A DNA stretch of 43,311 nucleotides from Bacteroidales bacterium (GCA_017617125.1 JAFZWY010000033.1:1-43311); one strand, 5' to 3'. Positions 1 to 8,615 are shown, counted from the stretch's first letter. The notes: generated by a model from the sequence alone, not told the origin. A program made the numbers and translations.

Positions 1-97
1 CATGTGTCTCTTCATACTCGCGTACAACTGACAATTTAAAAGCCATTGTGTAGTCCTTTTGTGTACGCCTAACATACTTACTTTCTTTATTTTCCAT
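1..97 (-). CDS. IS3-family transposase OrfA, N-terminal fragment cut by the window edge
   Basis: An open frame reads leftward from an ATG at 95-97 and runs off the window edge. The 32 visible residues are rich in basic residues and contain the stretch TQKDYTMAFKLSVVREYE, which resembles the start of the helix-turn-helix OrfA protein of IS3-type insertion sequences in Bacteroidota. OrfA binds the IS ends and is normally joined to the OrfB integrase by programmed frameshifting. Neither OrfB nor a terminal inverted repeat can be seen here, so whether the element is intact is unknown. The family call rests on this short segment only. Confidence 0.55.
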   Translation of the reverse strand, partial: MENKESKYVRRTQKDYTMAFKLSVVREYEETH

Positions 98-149
98 TTC
101 GTTACTATTTTTATTGTAACGCTATTTCAGGACGAGACAGATGACTGAA

Positions 150-190
150 TAAAAAAAGGCGCGGACAAAACCGCGCCTCAACTTTTTTTT
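150..190. terminator. Bidirectional intrinsic terminator
   Basis: A perfect 8-bp stem (AGGCGCGG at 157-164 and CCGCGCCT at 171-178) closes a 6-nt loop. It is flanked by an A-run at 150-157 and a T-run at 183-190, so it can terminate transcripts in either direction. It lies 3' of the minus-strand lipoprotein gene at 203-436 and shields the IS fragment from it. Confidence 0.8.
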
Positions 191-202
191 AAGCGAAAGA
201 GA

Positions 203-436
203 TTACATCTGCTTACAGCTAATTGTCTGTTTCATAGTGCTGCCATCTGCATTCATATTCTGTTCAACATTCATACTGCTGCAATCTTCTTTCACATCAG
301 AATATGTCATTTCTGAGCGACCCATTTCCATGCCGTCTAAAGTTTGAACAATAGTACACTTGCAGTCATGTGTCTTTGTGCAACTAACAAAACCCAATAA
401 CAGCGCAATAGCTGCTGCTAACATTATTTTTCTCAT
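203..436 (-). CDS. Small lipoprotein of unknown function
   Basis: This 77-residue protein begins with a short basic N-terminus and a hydrophobic stretch ending in the lipobox GFVSC, so it is predicted to be cleaved and lipidated at Cys19. The mature part has several Cys residues (the CKC motif, and single Cys in the middle and near the end) and Met-rich segments; no family is recognised. A promoter matching TTTG-N19-TATCTTTG sits at 469-499 and an intrinsic terminator follows the stop, so it is likely a single-gene transcript. The family and role are unknown. Confidence 0.7.
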   Translation of the reverse strand: MRKIMLAAAIALLLGFVSCTKTHDCKCTIVQTLDGMEMGRSEMTYSDVKEDCSSMNVEQNMNADGSTMKQTISCKQM

Positions 437-468
437 ATTTCTAAAAATTATTAATTAACAAACTTGTG

Positions 469-499
469 CAAAGATACAAACAATAGCAAAGCAATCAAA
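469..499 (-). promoter_or_regulatory. Bacteroidota-type promoter of the small lipoprotein gene
   Basis: Read on the minus strand, TTTG (496-499) is followed after 19 nt by TATCTTTG (469-476). This matches the known Bacteroides -33/-7 consensus, about 33 nt upstream of the lipoprotein ATG. Confidence 0.7.
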
Positions 500-587
500 T
501 GTTTTTTAAAAGATACTTAAAATCTTATTATCAATATTTTAGCTAAGAATAGTTTCCTTTTTTCGATGAAAAGAGAACTATTATTCA

Positions 588-704
588 CTACATTTCCCTT
601 CTTTCTATCACCTTCTCCAACTTGTACTTGTCGCCGGTTGAAGTGCCTATAGCATCGATGAACTGTTGGTCGTTGTTCTTCACAATCAAATACTTATCAT
701 CCAG
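588..704 (-). pseudogene. Decayed C-terminal remnant of a C69-family dipeptidase
   Basis: The minus-strand frame ending at the stop at 588-590 encodes a peptide that aligns with the last residues of the intact C69 dipeptidase at 4090-5790. Shared segments include KYLIVK, then QQFIDAIGTSTGD and KYKLEKVIERRE just before the stop. Relative to the intact copy about 20 residues are missing between KYLIVK and QQFID, and no start codon or catalytic N-terminus remains upstream. It is therefore a leftover of a second, once tandem or duplicated, dipeptidase gene. The surrounding 437-794 stretch holds no other gene. Confidence 0.8.
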
Positions 705-741
705 CAAACTGAAAATATCTCGTGAAGTTCTGATTTTTCTT

Positions 742-749
742 TATCTTTG
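742..749 (+). promoter_or_regulatory. Putative -7 box of the GH97 gene
   Basis: TATCTTTG matches TAnnTTTG and lies 46 nt before the chosen ATG at 795. A TTG codon at 747 in the same frame overlaps this box, which argues against translation starting there. Confidence 0.55.
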
Positions 750-794
750 CTCTCCGACTTGCAACAGAATATTAATTTGAATAAAAGATATCCA

Positions 795-2792
795 ATGAAT
801 AACAACCTTAAGATTTGTATGATGCTCGTTATGCTACTGACTGGCACGCTGGCTGTAGCACGAGAACAAAGTTATATCCTCACCTCGCCCGATGGCAAAC
901 TAGTAAGCAACATCGTGGCATCAAGCGATGACGAAATTTCCTACGACATAACTATTGACGGAGTGCTGATTTTGAAGCGTTCTCGCCTGACACTCAATCG
1001 TGTATATGGTGCAACGACTAGCGACCGCCTGCCAGTGAAAAAGGTAACGCGCCGTTCTGTTGACGAGACGGTGCCCTCGCCATTCTACCGCCAAGCCGAG
1101 ATGCTAAACCATTACAATGAACTGACTTTACAAATCAAGGACGGCCTATGGGTTGATTTTCGTGCCTACGACGAAGGTTTCGCCTACCGCTACCGCACCG
1201 ACAATGATTGCACGGTGAAGAACGAACTGGTAGAGTACAACTTTGCCGAAGATTGGCAAGCCACTGTGCCGTATGTGCGTGGTTTCGATGAGAAAAATCC
1301 AACAGGTCAATATTTCAATTCGTTTGAGCATCCTTACATTACCAACACTTTGTCGCAACTCGACCCACGCCATCTGGTTTTTCTGCCGTTGGTGGTGCAT
1401 GCCGCTAATGGAATACAAGTTTGCCTTACCGAAAGCCATCAGGAACATTTCCCGGGACTATACCTAAAAGGTACAGGCATTGCCGGTCAACTGCGTGGCG
1501 ACCAGGCACCATGTCCCGACCAGACAGAGCAAGGCGGACATAACAATCTGCAGGAGATTGTAAAGACCCGCAAAAGTTGGATTGCACAACTCGCCAAGGG
1601 CAACGAAACGCCTTGGCGTATTGCAATGGTGGCGCGTACCGATACCGAACTGGCAATGAACAACATGAGTTATCTGCTTGCCCCTGCCTGCCGTCTCAGC
1701 GACATCCGCTGGATACATCCCGGCAAGGTGGCATGGGACTGGTGGAACTGCTGGAATATCAGCGGTGTTGACTTTGTTGCTGGCATCAACAATGACACTT
1801 ACAAATATTACATCGACTTTGCTGCACAATACGGCATCGAATATGTAATCCTCGATGAAGGCTGGGCTGTCAACCTTAAGGCCGACCTCCTGCAAGTGGT
1901 GCCAGAAATCGACTTACCAATGCTTGCAAAGTATGCCGATGAGCGTGGCGTAGGACTAATACTTTGGGCGGGTTATTATGCATTCAAGCGCGATATGGAG
2001 AAAGTCTGCAAGCATTATAGCGAAATGGGCATCAAAGGCTTTAAGGTTGACTTTATGGACAGCGACCATCAGGCGATCAACGAGTTCTATTACCAGTCGG
2101 CAGAACTTTGCGCCAAATATCATCTGCTGCTCGACTTCCACGGTGCACACATCCCTGCAGGCATCAACCGTACATATCCAAATGTACTCAACTTCGAAGG
2201 CGTATATGGTCTCGAGAACCTAAAATGGTCGCCTACCGATTTCGACATGGTAAAGTACGATGTGCAGATACCGTTTATCCGTCAGGCAGGTGGCCCAATG
2301 GACTATACGCCCGGAGCCATGCGTAATGCTGCAAAATATTGCTATGCACCTGTTTGGACAGAACCGATGAGCCAAGGTACACGCTGTCACCAACTGGCGT
2401 TATACTTGGTTCTCGACCAGCCCATTGCAATGCTCTGCGACGCACCATCCGAATATATGCGCGAGCCGGACTATACCAGGTTCCTAGCCTCCATTCCTAC
2501 CGTGTGGGACGAAACTCGCGTTCTTCAGGGCGAAGTCGGCGAATATATTGTTACTGCCCGCCGTAAAGGCTCAACATGGTATGTGGGTGGCATCACCAAC
2601 TGGACTGAGCGCGACCTAAAAATCGACCTTTCAAACTTGATAAGCGGTAATGCTAACTCCGTTATCTACAAAGACGGAGTAAACGCCCACCGCAAAGGCA
2701 GCGACTATCACGTAGAACGTCTCAATAACATAACCAGTTCTATTGACATTCATCTAGCCTCTGGAGGCGGATTTGTTATGAAAGTGGAATAG
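795..2792 (+). CDS. GH97 family glycoside hydrolase, retaining alpha-galactosidase type
   Basis: The 665-residue protein has a signal peptide (MNNNLKICMMLVMLLTGTLAVA), which sets the ATG at 795 as the start. The layout is typical of GH97: an N-terminal beta-sandwich, a central TIM barrel (about 280-560) and a C-terminal all-beta domain. GH97 contains inverting alpha-glucosidases (SusB type) and retaining alpha-galactosidases (BtGH97b type). This protein has Asp419 in GFKVDFMD and Glu474 in GVYGLEN. Their 55-residue spacing equals that of the nucleophile and acid/base of BtGH97b as I recall them, so I infer the retaining type. It is predicted to be periplasmic and to release alpha-linked galactose (or a related sugar). 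It is not in a PUL: no SusC/SusD pair is adjacent. Confidence 0.85.
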   Translation: MNNNLKICMMLVMLLTGTLAVAREQSYILTSPDGKLVSNIVASSDDEISYDITIDGVLILKRSRLTLNRVYGATTSDRLPVKKVTRRSVDETVPSPFYRQAEMLNHYNELTLQIKDGLWVDFRAYDEGFAYRYRTDNDCTVKNELVEYNFAEDWQATVPYVRGFDEKNPTGQYFNSFEHPYITNTLSQLDPRHLVFLPLVVHAANGIQVCLTESHQEHFPGLYLKGTGIAGQLRGDQAPCPDQTEQGGHNNLQEIVKTRKSWIAQLAKGNETPWRIAMVARTDTELAMNNMSYLLAPACRLSDIRWIHPGKVAWDWWNCWNISGVDFVAGINNDTYKYYIDFAAQYGIEYVILDEGWAVNLKADLLQVVPEIDLPMLAKYADERGVGLILWAGYYAFKRDMEKVCKHYSEMGIKGFKVDFMDSDHQAINEFYYQSAELCAKYHLLLDFHGAHIPAGINRTYPNVLNFEGVYGLENLKWSPTDFDMVKYDVQIPFIRQAGGPMDYTPGAMRNAAKYCYAPVWTEPMSQGTRCHQLALYLVLDQPIAMLCDAPSEYMREPDYTRFLASIPTVWDETRVLQGEVGEYIVTARRKGSTWYVGGITNWTERDLKIDLSNLISGNANSVIYKDGVNAHRKGSDYHVERLNNITSSIDIHLASGGGFVMKVE

Positions 2793-2903
2793 GGAAATAA
2801 TGGCAACAAAACGGTTACGGATTGTAACGGGTTGAATTTACTATTCCGCTGAAAATACTTCGAATGTTGATAAGTTTGTAACGAAACAAGTAAGTGTTTT
2901 TCG

Positions 2904-2911
2904 TAAATTTG
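2904..2911 (+). promoter_or_regulatory. Putative -7 box upstream of the RAYT gene
   Basis: TAAATTTG matches TAnnTTTG and lies 87 nt before the RAYT start. No convincing -33 TTTG is seen. Confidence 0.4.
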
Positions 2912-2998
2912 CAGAGTAAACATTCGCTTGATTTGCCGCATAGACTGAAAACGAGTTGTGTATATTTTATTTTGTTATTGAGAAGAAATGCAACTTAG

Positions 2999-4063
2999 AT
3001 GACAATGGAAAACGAGCAGAACAAATGGCAATGGCATGGGTCTAATGTCGTGTGGAGGGGCGTGGGCATCTATCATATCACACTCACCATTCCTTCACGA
3101 GAGCCATTATTGGGCACGCTCGTCATTCCTGGAAACAATCCGGCACAGGCAAAAGTTGAGCGTACGAAACTAGGAAACAGCCTAGTCGAGGAACTGCTGC
3201 ATATACCAGCCCATTATCCCGAAATTAGAATCCTGCAATTCTGTCTTATGCCAGACCATCTGCATGCAGTAATCTATGTTACTCGACAAATGAAAAATAG
3301 CATCAAGATGGTTGTCCGCAGTTTCTGGCAAGGAGCAAAAAAACTTGGTCGCGAATATTCTTTGTCAAACTCACCCGAATTAAATTCGGGCTTTGCTGAC
3401 AAAGAATCCGACCGTGCCAATCACAGTAGCCCATATCCGTTCCCAATATTTACAGAAATGCCTTTCATACGCGCCCTTTATCATCGTGGACAACTGAATT
3501 CTATGATTCGTTACATACGGATGAACCCACAACGGCTTGCTACTAAACGATTAAGGCCAGATTTCTTTCGCGTGCAGCACAATGTGGTAATTAATGGCAG
3601 AAAATACAATGCTGTGGGAAATATCGCAATCTTAATGAATGGATTTCGAAAGACAGTACATGTGCATCGTGTGTTGCTGGATGCTGCGAAGCAAGGAGAT
3701 GACAAATCTCTCCGCGATTATATGAACGGCTGTATTGTTTCTGCTCGCAATGGCGCAGTTATGGTGTCGCCATTTATTAGTTCAAAAGAGAAGGAGATAT
3801 TGACAATCCTTTTAAAAGAGAAGCATTCTATAATTTACATTACCAATAATGGTTTGGGTGAGTACTATAAGCCATCTGATAATTTGTTTGATGCTGTAGC
3901 TACAGGGCATTTGCTAATACTTAGTCCATGGCCTTATAATGATAGCCCAAAACGCATAACCCGAGAGGAATGTATTATGCTCAATAACTTTGCAGAAGAA
4001 ATTGCTGCATCTTCTAACACAAAAGTTGATTATAAACAAAACTCAACATCACAGGAGGAATGA
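2999..4063 (+). CDS. REP-associated tyrosine transposase-like protein (Y1/HUH family) with C-terminal extension
   Basis: The first about 180 residues look like the IS200/REP-associated tyrosine transposase (Y1) fold. MPDHLHAVIYV contains the metal-binding HxH pair (His87, His89), and RYIRMNPQRL carries the likely catalytic Tyr172 before the conserved NP. Family members nick single-stranded DNA at REP-type hairpins. The remaining about 170 residues are not part of the usual Y1 core. The segment from about 235 onward (AVMVSPFISSKEKEI, then repeated beta-strand-like stretches) recalls a Rossmann/SLOG-type fold as in DprA, but this is a guess. The start could also be Met3. The gene is single and carries an internal palindrome (3357-3407). 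REP-like repeats occur at several places in the window and may be its substrates. Confidence 0.75.
   Translation: MTMENEQNKWQWHGSNVVWRGVGIYHITLTIPSREPLLGTLVIPGNNPAQAKVERTKLGNSLVEELLHIPAHYPEIRILQFCLMPDHLHAVIYVTRQMKNSIKMVVRSFWQGAKKLGREYSLSNSPELNSGFADKESDRANHSSPYPFPIFTEMPFIRALYHRGQLNSMIRYIRMNPQRLATKRLRPDFFRVQHNVVINGRKYNAVGNIAILMNGFRKTVHVHRVLLDAAKQGDDKSLRDYMNGCIVSARNGAVMVSPFISSKEKEILTILLKEKHSIIYITNNGLGEYYKPSDNLFDAVATGHLLILSPWPYNDSPKRITREECIMLNNFAEEIAASSNTKVDYKQNSTSQEE
3357..3407. repeat. 51-nt composite palindrome inside the RAYT coding sequence
   Basis: Outer arms ATTCTTTGTCA (3357-3367) and TGACAAAGAAT (3397-3407) are perfect reverse complements. Inside them, CCCGAATT (3374-3381) and AATTCGGG (3383-3390) form a second perfect arm pair around one nucleotide. 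The two stems are separated by symmetric 6-nt unpaired segments. The element is in frame (residues about 120-137), in the linker between the HxH motif and the catalytic Tyr region. Confidence 0.85.
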
Positions 4064-4089
4064 AAAATAGAAAATAACAAGCCTTTTCT

Positions 4090-5790
4090 CTACCTCTCTC
4101 TCCTTTCAATCACCTTCTCCAACTTATATCTGTCGCCAGTCGAAGTGCCAATAGCATCGATAAACTGCTGGTCGTAGCCGGGAGTGTCGTAGCCCCAGCG
4201 CAGGAAGTTGCCATCCTCGTCGGTGCGACGGATAATCTGGTCGTTGTACTTAACAATCAAATACTTAGCTAGTTTGTCCCAGCGTTGCATCATTCGGGCG
4301 GTATAGTCGATGCTTTTGCGGTTGAGGTAACTGCGACTGTCGGCTGGCTGCATACCCTTTACGGCAAGCAAGACGCTGTCCTGGTCGGCAAAGTAGTAGT
4401 CCTCTAGCTCCTTCTGTGCGGTGCGCAAGTCGCCAACCATCATCGAATAGCGCGGATACACCATATTTGCCACCCAGTTGTTCATCCAGAATGCCGACTC
4501 GAACGAAAACTCGTTGCGCGGATTGTTCTCCTGACGGAAAGCATCGGGCACCTGCGTAATACAGCAATACAGAGGCACATACGCTACCATATTGGCATCA
4601 TCGCAGTTGAACCAAGTTACACCGCCCACATCGTCGGGCAACCACGAGCGCATCTGGCAGGTCATTGTGAAACCCGACTGCTGCGTGGCAATAGGACGCT
4701 CGCGGAAATACGCAATGCTGTCCTTGTCCTTGAAATGCATAGGCAGCGGACGGATAGGCATTCCCCACGGACCAGCGGTCATGTCGGCGGTCATGTCGAG
4801 CGGAGTGCCCTCAAAATGGTCGCGCATATCGTTTTGCAGGTCGCGCAGCGAAAGCGGAGCATCGGGCTTTATCCACAGCGGAAGATGGTCGCACTTGTCG
4901 AAATCACCGTTGATATATGGCAGGTACTTGTCCATTTCGTCCTTGCTGTAGTGGTGGCGGAAGAAACTCCACACGCGGGCATCGGCATAACGCACATTCT
5001 CGAAGTCGATTGGACAATAGGCATCGCGGAACGAAAAGTCGGCATCGTTGCCACTGAAAAATCCAAGTTCGCGCGCAAACGAAATCACATCGTAGGCATA
5101 AATGCATTCCACTTCGGGACGGTTTATATTTTGCAAGTTCTTGCTGATAATGCTCTTATACGACTTTTTCTGTTCCAGCGGAAACTGCCTGATACGGCTG
5201 AGGTTAGCGTGTGCGCAGATGCAGTCGTCGGGGATTCGCAGAGCCACCCATACGGCACCCTTGCGGCCTTTGCCCTTGCCAATTATCTCCATAATCCACG
5301 CCTCGTTGGGGTCGCAGACGGTGATTGTCTCGCCGCTGCTGTTGTATCCGTATTCGTCCACCAGTTCGGCCATGCAGCGGATAGCCTCGCGGGCCGTCGA
5401 TGAGCGTTGCAGAGCCAATCGCATAAGGCTGAAATAGTCGAGCAAACCCTCATCGTTGACAAGCTCCAGACGTCCGTCGAAAGTGGTTTCCACTATGGTG
5501 ACCTGCTTTTCGTTCATCAGTCCCACAACATTGTAGGTATATTCCACCTGCTTCACATATTGACCCTCGTGGGCCGGTCCCCAGCCGTGAATGGCGATAA
5601 GTTCGTCCTTGTCGTGCCGTCCGGCAGGGCTGTAGAACAGCGAACCCGAGAATCCGAATCCATCGCAGTTGTAGGTACACATTACGCTACCATCGGTAGA
5701 TGCTTTCTTGCCGACAATGAGGTTGGTGCAAGCGAGGATTGGCTCGAAGCATAGAGCAAGAATGAGGAGAATTACAAATAATTTTTTCAT
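4090..5790 (-). CDS. Secreted C69-family dipeptidase (PepD-like Ntn hydrolase)
   Basis: This is a 566-residue peptidase C69 protein. Residues 1-20 form a signal peptide, and cleavage after Ala20 would expose Cys21 in ACTNLIVGKKAS. That is the N-terminal nucleophile expected for this Ntn-hydrolase family, so export and activation seem to be coupled. Typical features follow: STDGSVMCTYNCD near the N-terminus, an NEKQVTIVETTF segment, and the GETITVCDPNEAWIMEIIG strand pair. The enzyme cleaves dipeptides in the periplasm. A -7 box lies at 5867-5874. A decayed copy of its 3' end is found at 588-704, on the far side of the GH97 and RAYT genes, so the locus once held at least two such genes. Confidence 0.9.
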   Translation of the reverse strand: MKKLFVILLILALCFEPILACTNLIVGKKASTDGSVMCTYNCDGFGFSGSLFYSPAGRHDKDELIAIHGWGPAHEGQYVKQVEYTYNVVGLMNEKQVTIVETTFDGRLELVNDEGLLDYFSLMRLALQRSSTAREAIRCMAELVDEYGYNSSGETITVCDPNEAWIMEIIGKGKGRKGAVWVALRIPDDCICAHANLSRIRQFPLEQKKSYKSIISKNLQNINRPEVECIYAYDVISFARELGFFSGNDADFSFRDAYCPIDFENVRYADARVWSFFRHHYSKDEMDKYLPYINGDFDKCDHLPLWIKPDAPLSLRDLQNDMRDHFEGTPLDMTADMTAGPWGMPIRPLPMHFKDKDSIAYFRERPIATQQSGFTMTCQMRSWLPDDVGGVTWFNCDDANMVAYVPLYCCITQVPDAFRQENNPRNEFSFESAFWMNNWVANMVYPRYSMMVGDLRTAQKELEDYYFADQDSVLLAVKGMQPADSRSYLNRKSIDYTARMMQRWDKLAKYLIVKYNDQIIRRTDEDGNFLRWGYDTPGYDQQFIDAIGTSTGDRYKLEKVIERRER

Positions 5791-5866
5791 AAGAGAATCA
5801 TTTGAGACGCAATGTATTGCGCTTGTACATTATTAAAATTCGTAAATCCTTTTTATAGTGCAGGTA

Positions 5867-5874
5867 CAAAAATA
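5867..5874 (-). promoter_or_regulatory. Putative -7 box of the C69 dipeptidase gene
   Basis: On the minus strand the sequence reads TATTTTTG, a match to TAnnTTTG, 76 nt before the ATG. Confidence 0.45.
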
Positions 5875-5886
5875 ATTATTTCTAGT

Positions 5887-6660
5887 TTATTTCATCACCA
5901 TATCCCTCAGCAACCCGTCCAAATCCGACGAATCGCCAGAGTGGTTTATGTCGGGACGATAGCTTGAGATTGTCTGCTCGAAGTGGTCGGCCAAATGGTG
6001 AGCATATTCTACCAAAGAGGCATCGACTTCAAGGTTGTCGTTTTGCTTGGTTTGCCGCTTCAGGGTAATCAACTCATTAATTTTCTGACGAATAGAATCG
6101 TCCTCCACTGTTGCTTGCACCAGTTCGCTAAAAAGCACCGGCGGCATAGTCTTATGCTCCTCGAGCCAACGGCACGACAGTATTCCACGCAGATAATGCA
6201 AAAAGCGTTTGAGCGGATTGGCGGAATCCTGCAGATAGCGCTTGTCGTGCTTGATATAAAGGCTCTCGTAGTGGTACATCGTCTTGATAGGGTTGAAATA
6301 CACAGGCTCCAACGCTCTCATCCGCGACAGGAAAACCTCATCGGCACGATAAATGACTGGCGAATGAAGCCATTCCATCAGCGAGGGATTTGACTTCTGG
6401 AACAGACGCAAAGTCTTGCGCAATTCCCAGCCGACCATATCAATGTTATCGTCGAACATTTCTTCAATCACATCGCGGCCTTCGTTCACATTAAGGTACC
6501 AGTCGAGCCGGTTCACATATACAAAGCGCAAATCCCAGTCACTCTCGTCGGAAAAAAGTCCCCTGGCCCTACTCCCCGACTCTACCGCCAGCAGAACCCG
6601 CACATCGTATTTGCGTTCAATATCTTCGAGATGAGAAAGGATGGTGGAGGATAAGTTCAT
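5887..6660 (-). CDS. Predicted nucleotidyltransferase (YcgL-like, COG3541 type)
   Basis: The 257-residue protein has the nucleotidyltransferase signature GSRARGLFSDESDWDLRFVYV (residues about 29-49). The G-S-x(n)-D-x-D pattern supplies the metal-binding acidic residues of the pol-beta fold. The later part (about 55-200), with SLMEWLHSPVIY and KRFLHYLRGILSCRW, matches what I know of YcgL-type proteins. The substrate is unknown in this family. No signal peptide is present, so it is cytoplasmic. It sits alone between the secreted dipeptidase and the PNGase gene, with AT-rich spacers on both sides. Confidence 0.75.
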   Translation of the reverse strand: MNLSSTILSHLEDIERKYDVRVLLAVESGSRARGLFSDESDWDLRFVYVNRLDWYLNVNEGRDVIEEMFDDNIDMVGWELRKTLRLFQKSNPSLMEWLHSPVIYRADEVFLSRMRALEPVYFNPIKTMYHYESLYIKHDKRYLQDSANPLKRFLHYLRGILSCRWLEEHKTMPPVLFSELVQATVEDDSIRQKINELITLKRQTKQNDNLEVDASLVEYAHHLADHFEQTISSYRPDINHSGDSSDLDGLLRDMVMK

Positions 6661-6736
6661 GATTCAACAATTTAAAAATTCAAATATTTAAGGTTTTAAG
6701 GTTTCTGGTTTCTAGTTCATAGTTCAAGTTCAAAGG

Positions 6737-6769
6737 TTTAGCTGAGCTAAAGGTTGCTTGCGCAAGCAA
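6737..6769. repeat. Two adjacent short palindromes at the 3' end of the PNGase gene
   Basis: TTTAGC-tga-GCTAAA (6737-6751) is followed by the perfect 16-bp palindrome TTGCTTGCGCAAGCAA (6754-6769), which abuts the stop codon at 6770. They may act as the 3' end of the minus-strand transcript, but no T-tract follows, so a terminator role is uncertain. Confidence 0.6.
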
Positions 6770-8518
6770 TCATTCCACTATCATTACTCCGCTTACTGCC
6801 CAGTGGCTGAAACTTCCTGCCTGCGGTTCGCCCATCGGAATGGCAACGGTAATGGTATGCTTGCCTGCCGGCAAATGGCTAAGGTCGAAATAGACTGGCT
6901 GTGTTGCCGTACCTGGACACCAGCCGCTGCGCGAATAGTCGCTGCTCGACATTCCATTCCAGAAATTGCCGCTTACCGGATTGAACCTACGGTAGCAGCC
7001 GCAGTCCTCGCGCCATGGTGTATGCGAATATACTGGTTTTCCGTCGATTAGGATAGCGTTGGACTTGGGATTGAACTCGTCGCCCCCCTCCCATCCGCCA
7101 TGTCCGGTACTGATGTATCGCAGACGTACACTTTTTGCTTCGGGAATATAAACATCAACCGTAAGGCTGTCGGTAGCAAAGAGTTTACCGTAATTCTGCC
7201 CAGCCATCTCAAGCACATTGCAGGTGTTGAACAGCGGTATGCACCTGCTGCCATCCGCCTCATCGTCCCAGAATTCGCTTTCAGGGTACGACTTCAAATC
7301 GAGCGTAACCTTGTGACCGCCACCATCGTAGTTGCCAATCCAAACTCCAATCCACACTTCGCCTCGGAGCAACGATGCAAGATCGGTGACATCCTGCTTG
7401 TAATATGTTTCGTCGGCCCACTCGAGACCGTCAATCTTCACGCGGTCGTTGAAATGCCCCACACCGAAAGGCGTGAAGAAACGCATCAGTTCAACTGGCG
7501 GAGTGTAAACCATCGACGAAACTTTATACTGATCCAAATTGCTTACTCCTGGCATTATTCCCTGATAAGTCTGACCGTCCTTGCCTACGAAAATCGGCAA
7601 TGAATCGGGGTGGTTATTTATGCCGTCGAAAAAGTTGGGACAAAGGTGCTGACTTGCGCCAGGGATTACAAACACGGAGCCTGTGCGGTCGTAGGCATCG
7701 CCGTTGCTGTGCTGGTGCAACTCGATGAAAGTCTGGTAGTGGCTTGGCAGTTCGGGCAGACGGATGCGCTTCAGCGCAAGTGTTCCGCCAGCATAATGCA
7801 AGACGCTGTCGAAAGGAGTATTTGCTCGGTAATCGCCGTCGATATGGTCGTTTTTCTTGCCCCAGCTTAGTTGAACATCGTCGAAAATGCGTGTGGTAAT
7901 TATAAGCTTGTCCTTTTTCAGTTGCGATAGTTGTCGCGAAGTAACGCGCTGATAATTAGTATTGTCGGACATTATTTTGTCAAACTTCTTATCGTAAGAA
8001 GTTGCTGTCAATTGCAAATATGTCTGCCCGTTGCGACGGAACGCCACAACCACGCCCTTGAAGCGCCCGTAATACGGTACTGGGTTCAAGTCGTAAGGAT
8101 ATTCCTGCACAAAGAATTCCAGCTTGTTGCTATTGATGTTACACGTGTAACAAGTTAATCCATTGGCTTTTGCGGTATCATAGTCAATATCGGAGCGACT
8201 GAATTTCGTAGCCACCTCGTAGCATTCGCTAGCCGCAAAAGTTGCCCGTGCATAAGTACTGTCGACATCGAGGTTTACTAATGTTGATTCGTGGGCATAG
8301 CCTGGAACCATATTGCCCTCCTTCTCTTCAGAAACAATGTGATATACAGACTTTTGGAGAACAATCTCCATAACTGATGTATCAATTGACGCACCGTAAT
8401 CATATACCTCGTAATGGAATAGGTTTGCGTTCTTTGCGATTTTCACGGGTTTTACCTGCGCGAAACACGATGCCGCAGCAAACAAAAAGGCAGTTGCAAG
8501 TATAAATGTCTTTTTCAA
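6770..8518 (-). CDS. PNGase F-type peptide-N-glycosidase, secreted
   Basis: The 582-residue protein starts with a signal peptide (cleavage near CFAQ, about residue 21). The C-terminal half carries PNGase F landmarks: VRLRYISTGHGGWEGGDEF, WREDCGCYRRFNPVSG, SSSDYSRSGWCPG and a final jelly-roll strand GSFSHWAVSGVMIVE. PNGase F cleaves the amide bond between Asn and the first GlcNAc of N-glycans on glycoproteins. The N-terminal about 300 residues are extra compared with the Elizabethkingia enzyme; Bacteroides homologues also carry an additional N-terminal domain. A TACCTTTG box lies 22 nt upstream of the ATG. Together with the nearby peptidase it suggests use of glycoproteins. Confidence 0.88.
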   Translation of the reverse strand: MKKTFILATAFLFAAASCFAQVKPVKIAKNANLFHYEVYDYGASIDTSVMEIVLQKSVYHIVSEEKEGNMVPGYAHESTLVNLDVDSTYARATFAASECYEVATKFSRSDIDYDTAKANGLTCYTCNINSNKLEFFVQEYPYDLNPVPYYGRFKGVVVAFRRNGQTYLQLTATSYDKKFDKIMSDNTNYQRVTSRQLSQLKKDKLIITTRIFDDVQLSWGKKNDHIDGDYRANTPFDSVLHYAGGTLALKRIRLPELPSHYQTFIELHQHSNGDAYDRTGSVFVIPGASQHLCPNFFDGINNHPDSLPIFVGKDGQTYQGIMPGVSNLDQYKVSSMVYTPPVELMRFFTPFGVGHFNDRVKIDGLEWADETYYKQDVTDLASLLRGEVWIGVWIGNYDGGGHKVTLDLKSYPESEFWDDEADGSRCIPLFNTCNVLEMAGQNYGKLFATDSLTVDVYIPEAKSVRLRYISTGHGGWEGGDEFNPKSNAILIDGKPVYSHTPWREDCGCYRRFNPVSGNFWNGMSSSDYSRSGWCPGTATQPVYFDLSHLPAGKHTITVAIPMGEPQAGSFSHWAVSGVMIVE

Positions 8519-8539
8519 GGTTTAAAAATTTTGTTTTTG

Positions 8540-8547
8540 CAAAGGTA
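8540..8547 (-). promoter_or_regulatory. Putative -7 box of the PNGase gene
   Basis: The minus strand reads TACCTTTG, matching TAnnTTTG, 21 nt upstream of the ATG. No TTTG is seen at the expected -33 distance. Confidence 0.5.
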
Positions 8548-8615
8548 AAAAGATTAATCAAAAATCTTATCAAGGAACAATTGAAGAAATTTTAGTCCTT
8601 ACTCTAATTATTCTT

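Noticed and set aside
747..794. TTG start giving 16 extra residues on the GH97 protein
   Set aside because: It overlaps the -7 box and would put a polar stretch in front of a clear signal peptide; the ATG at 795 is preferred.
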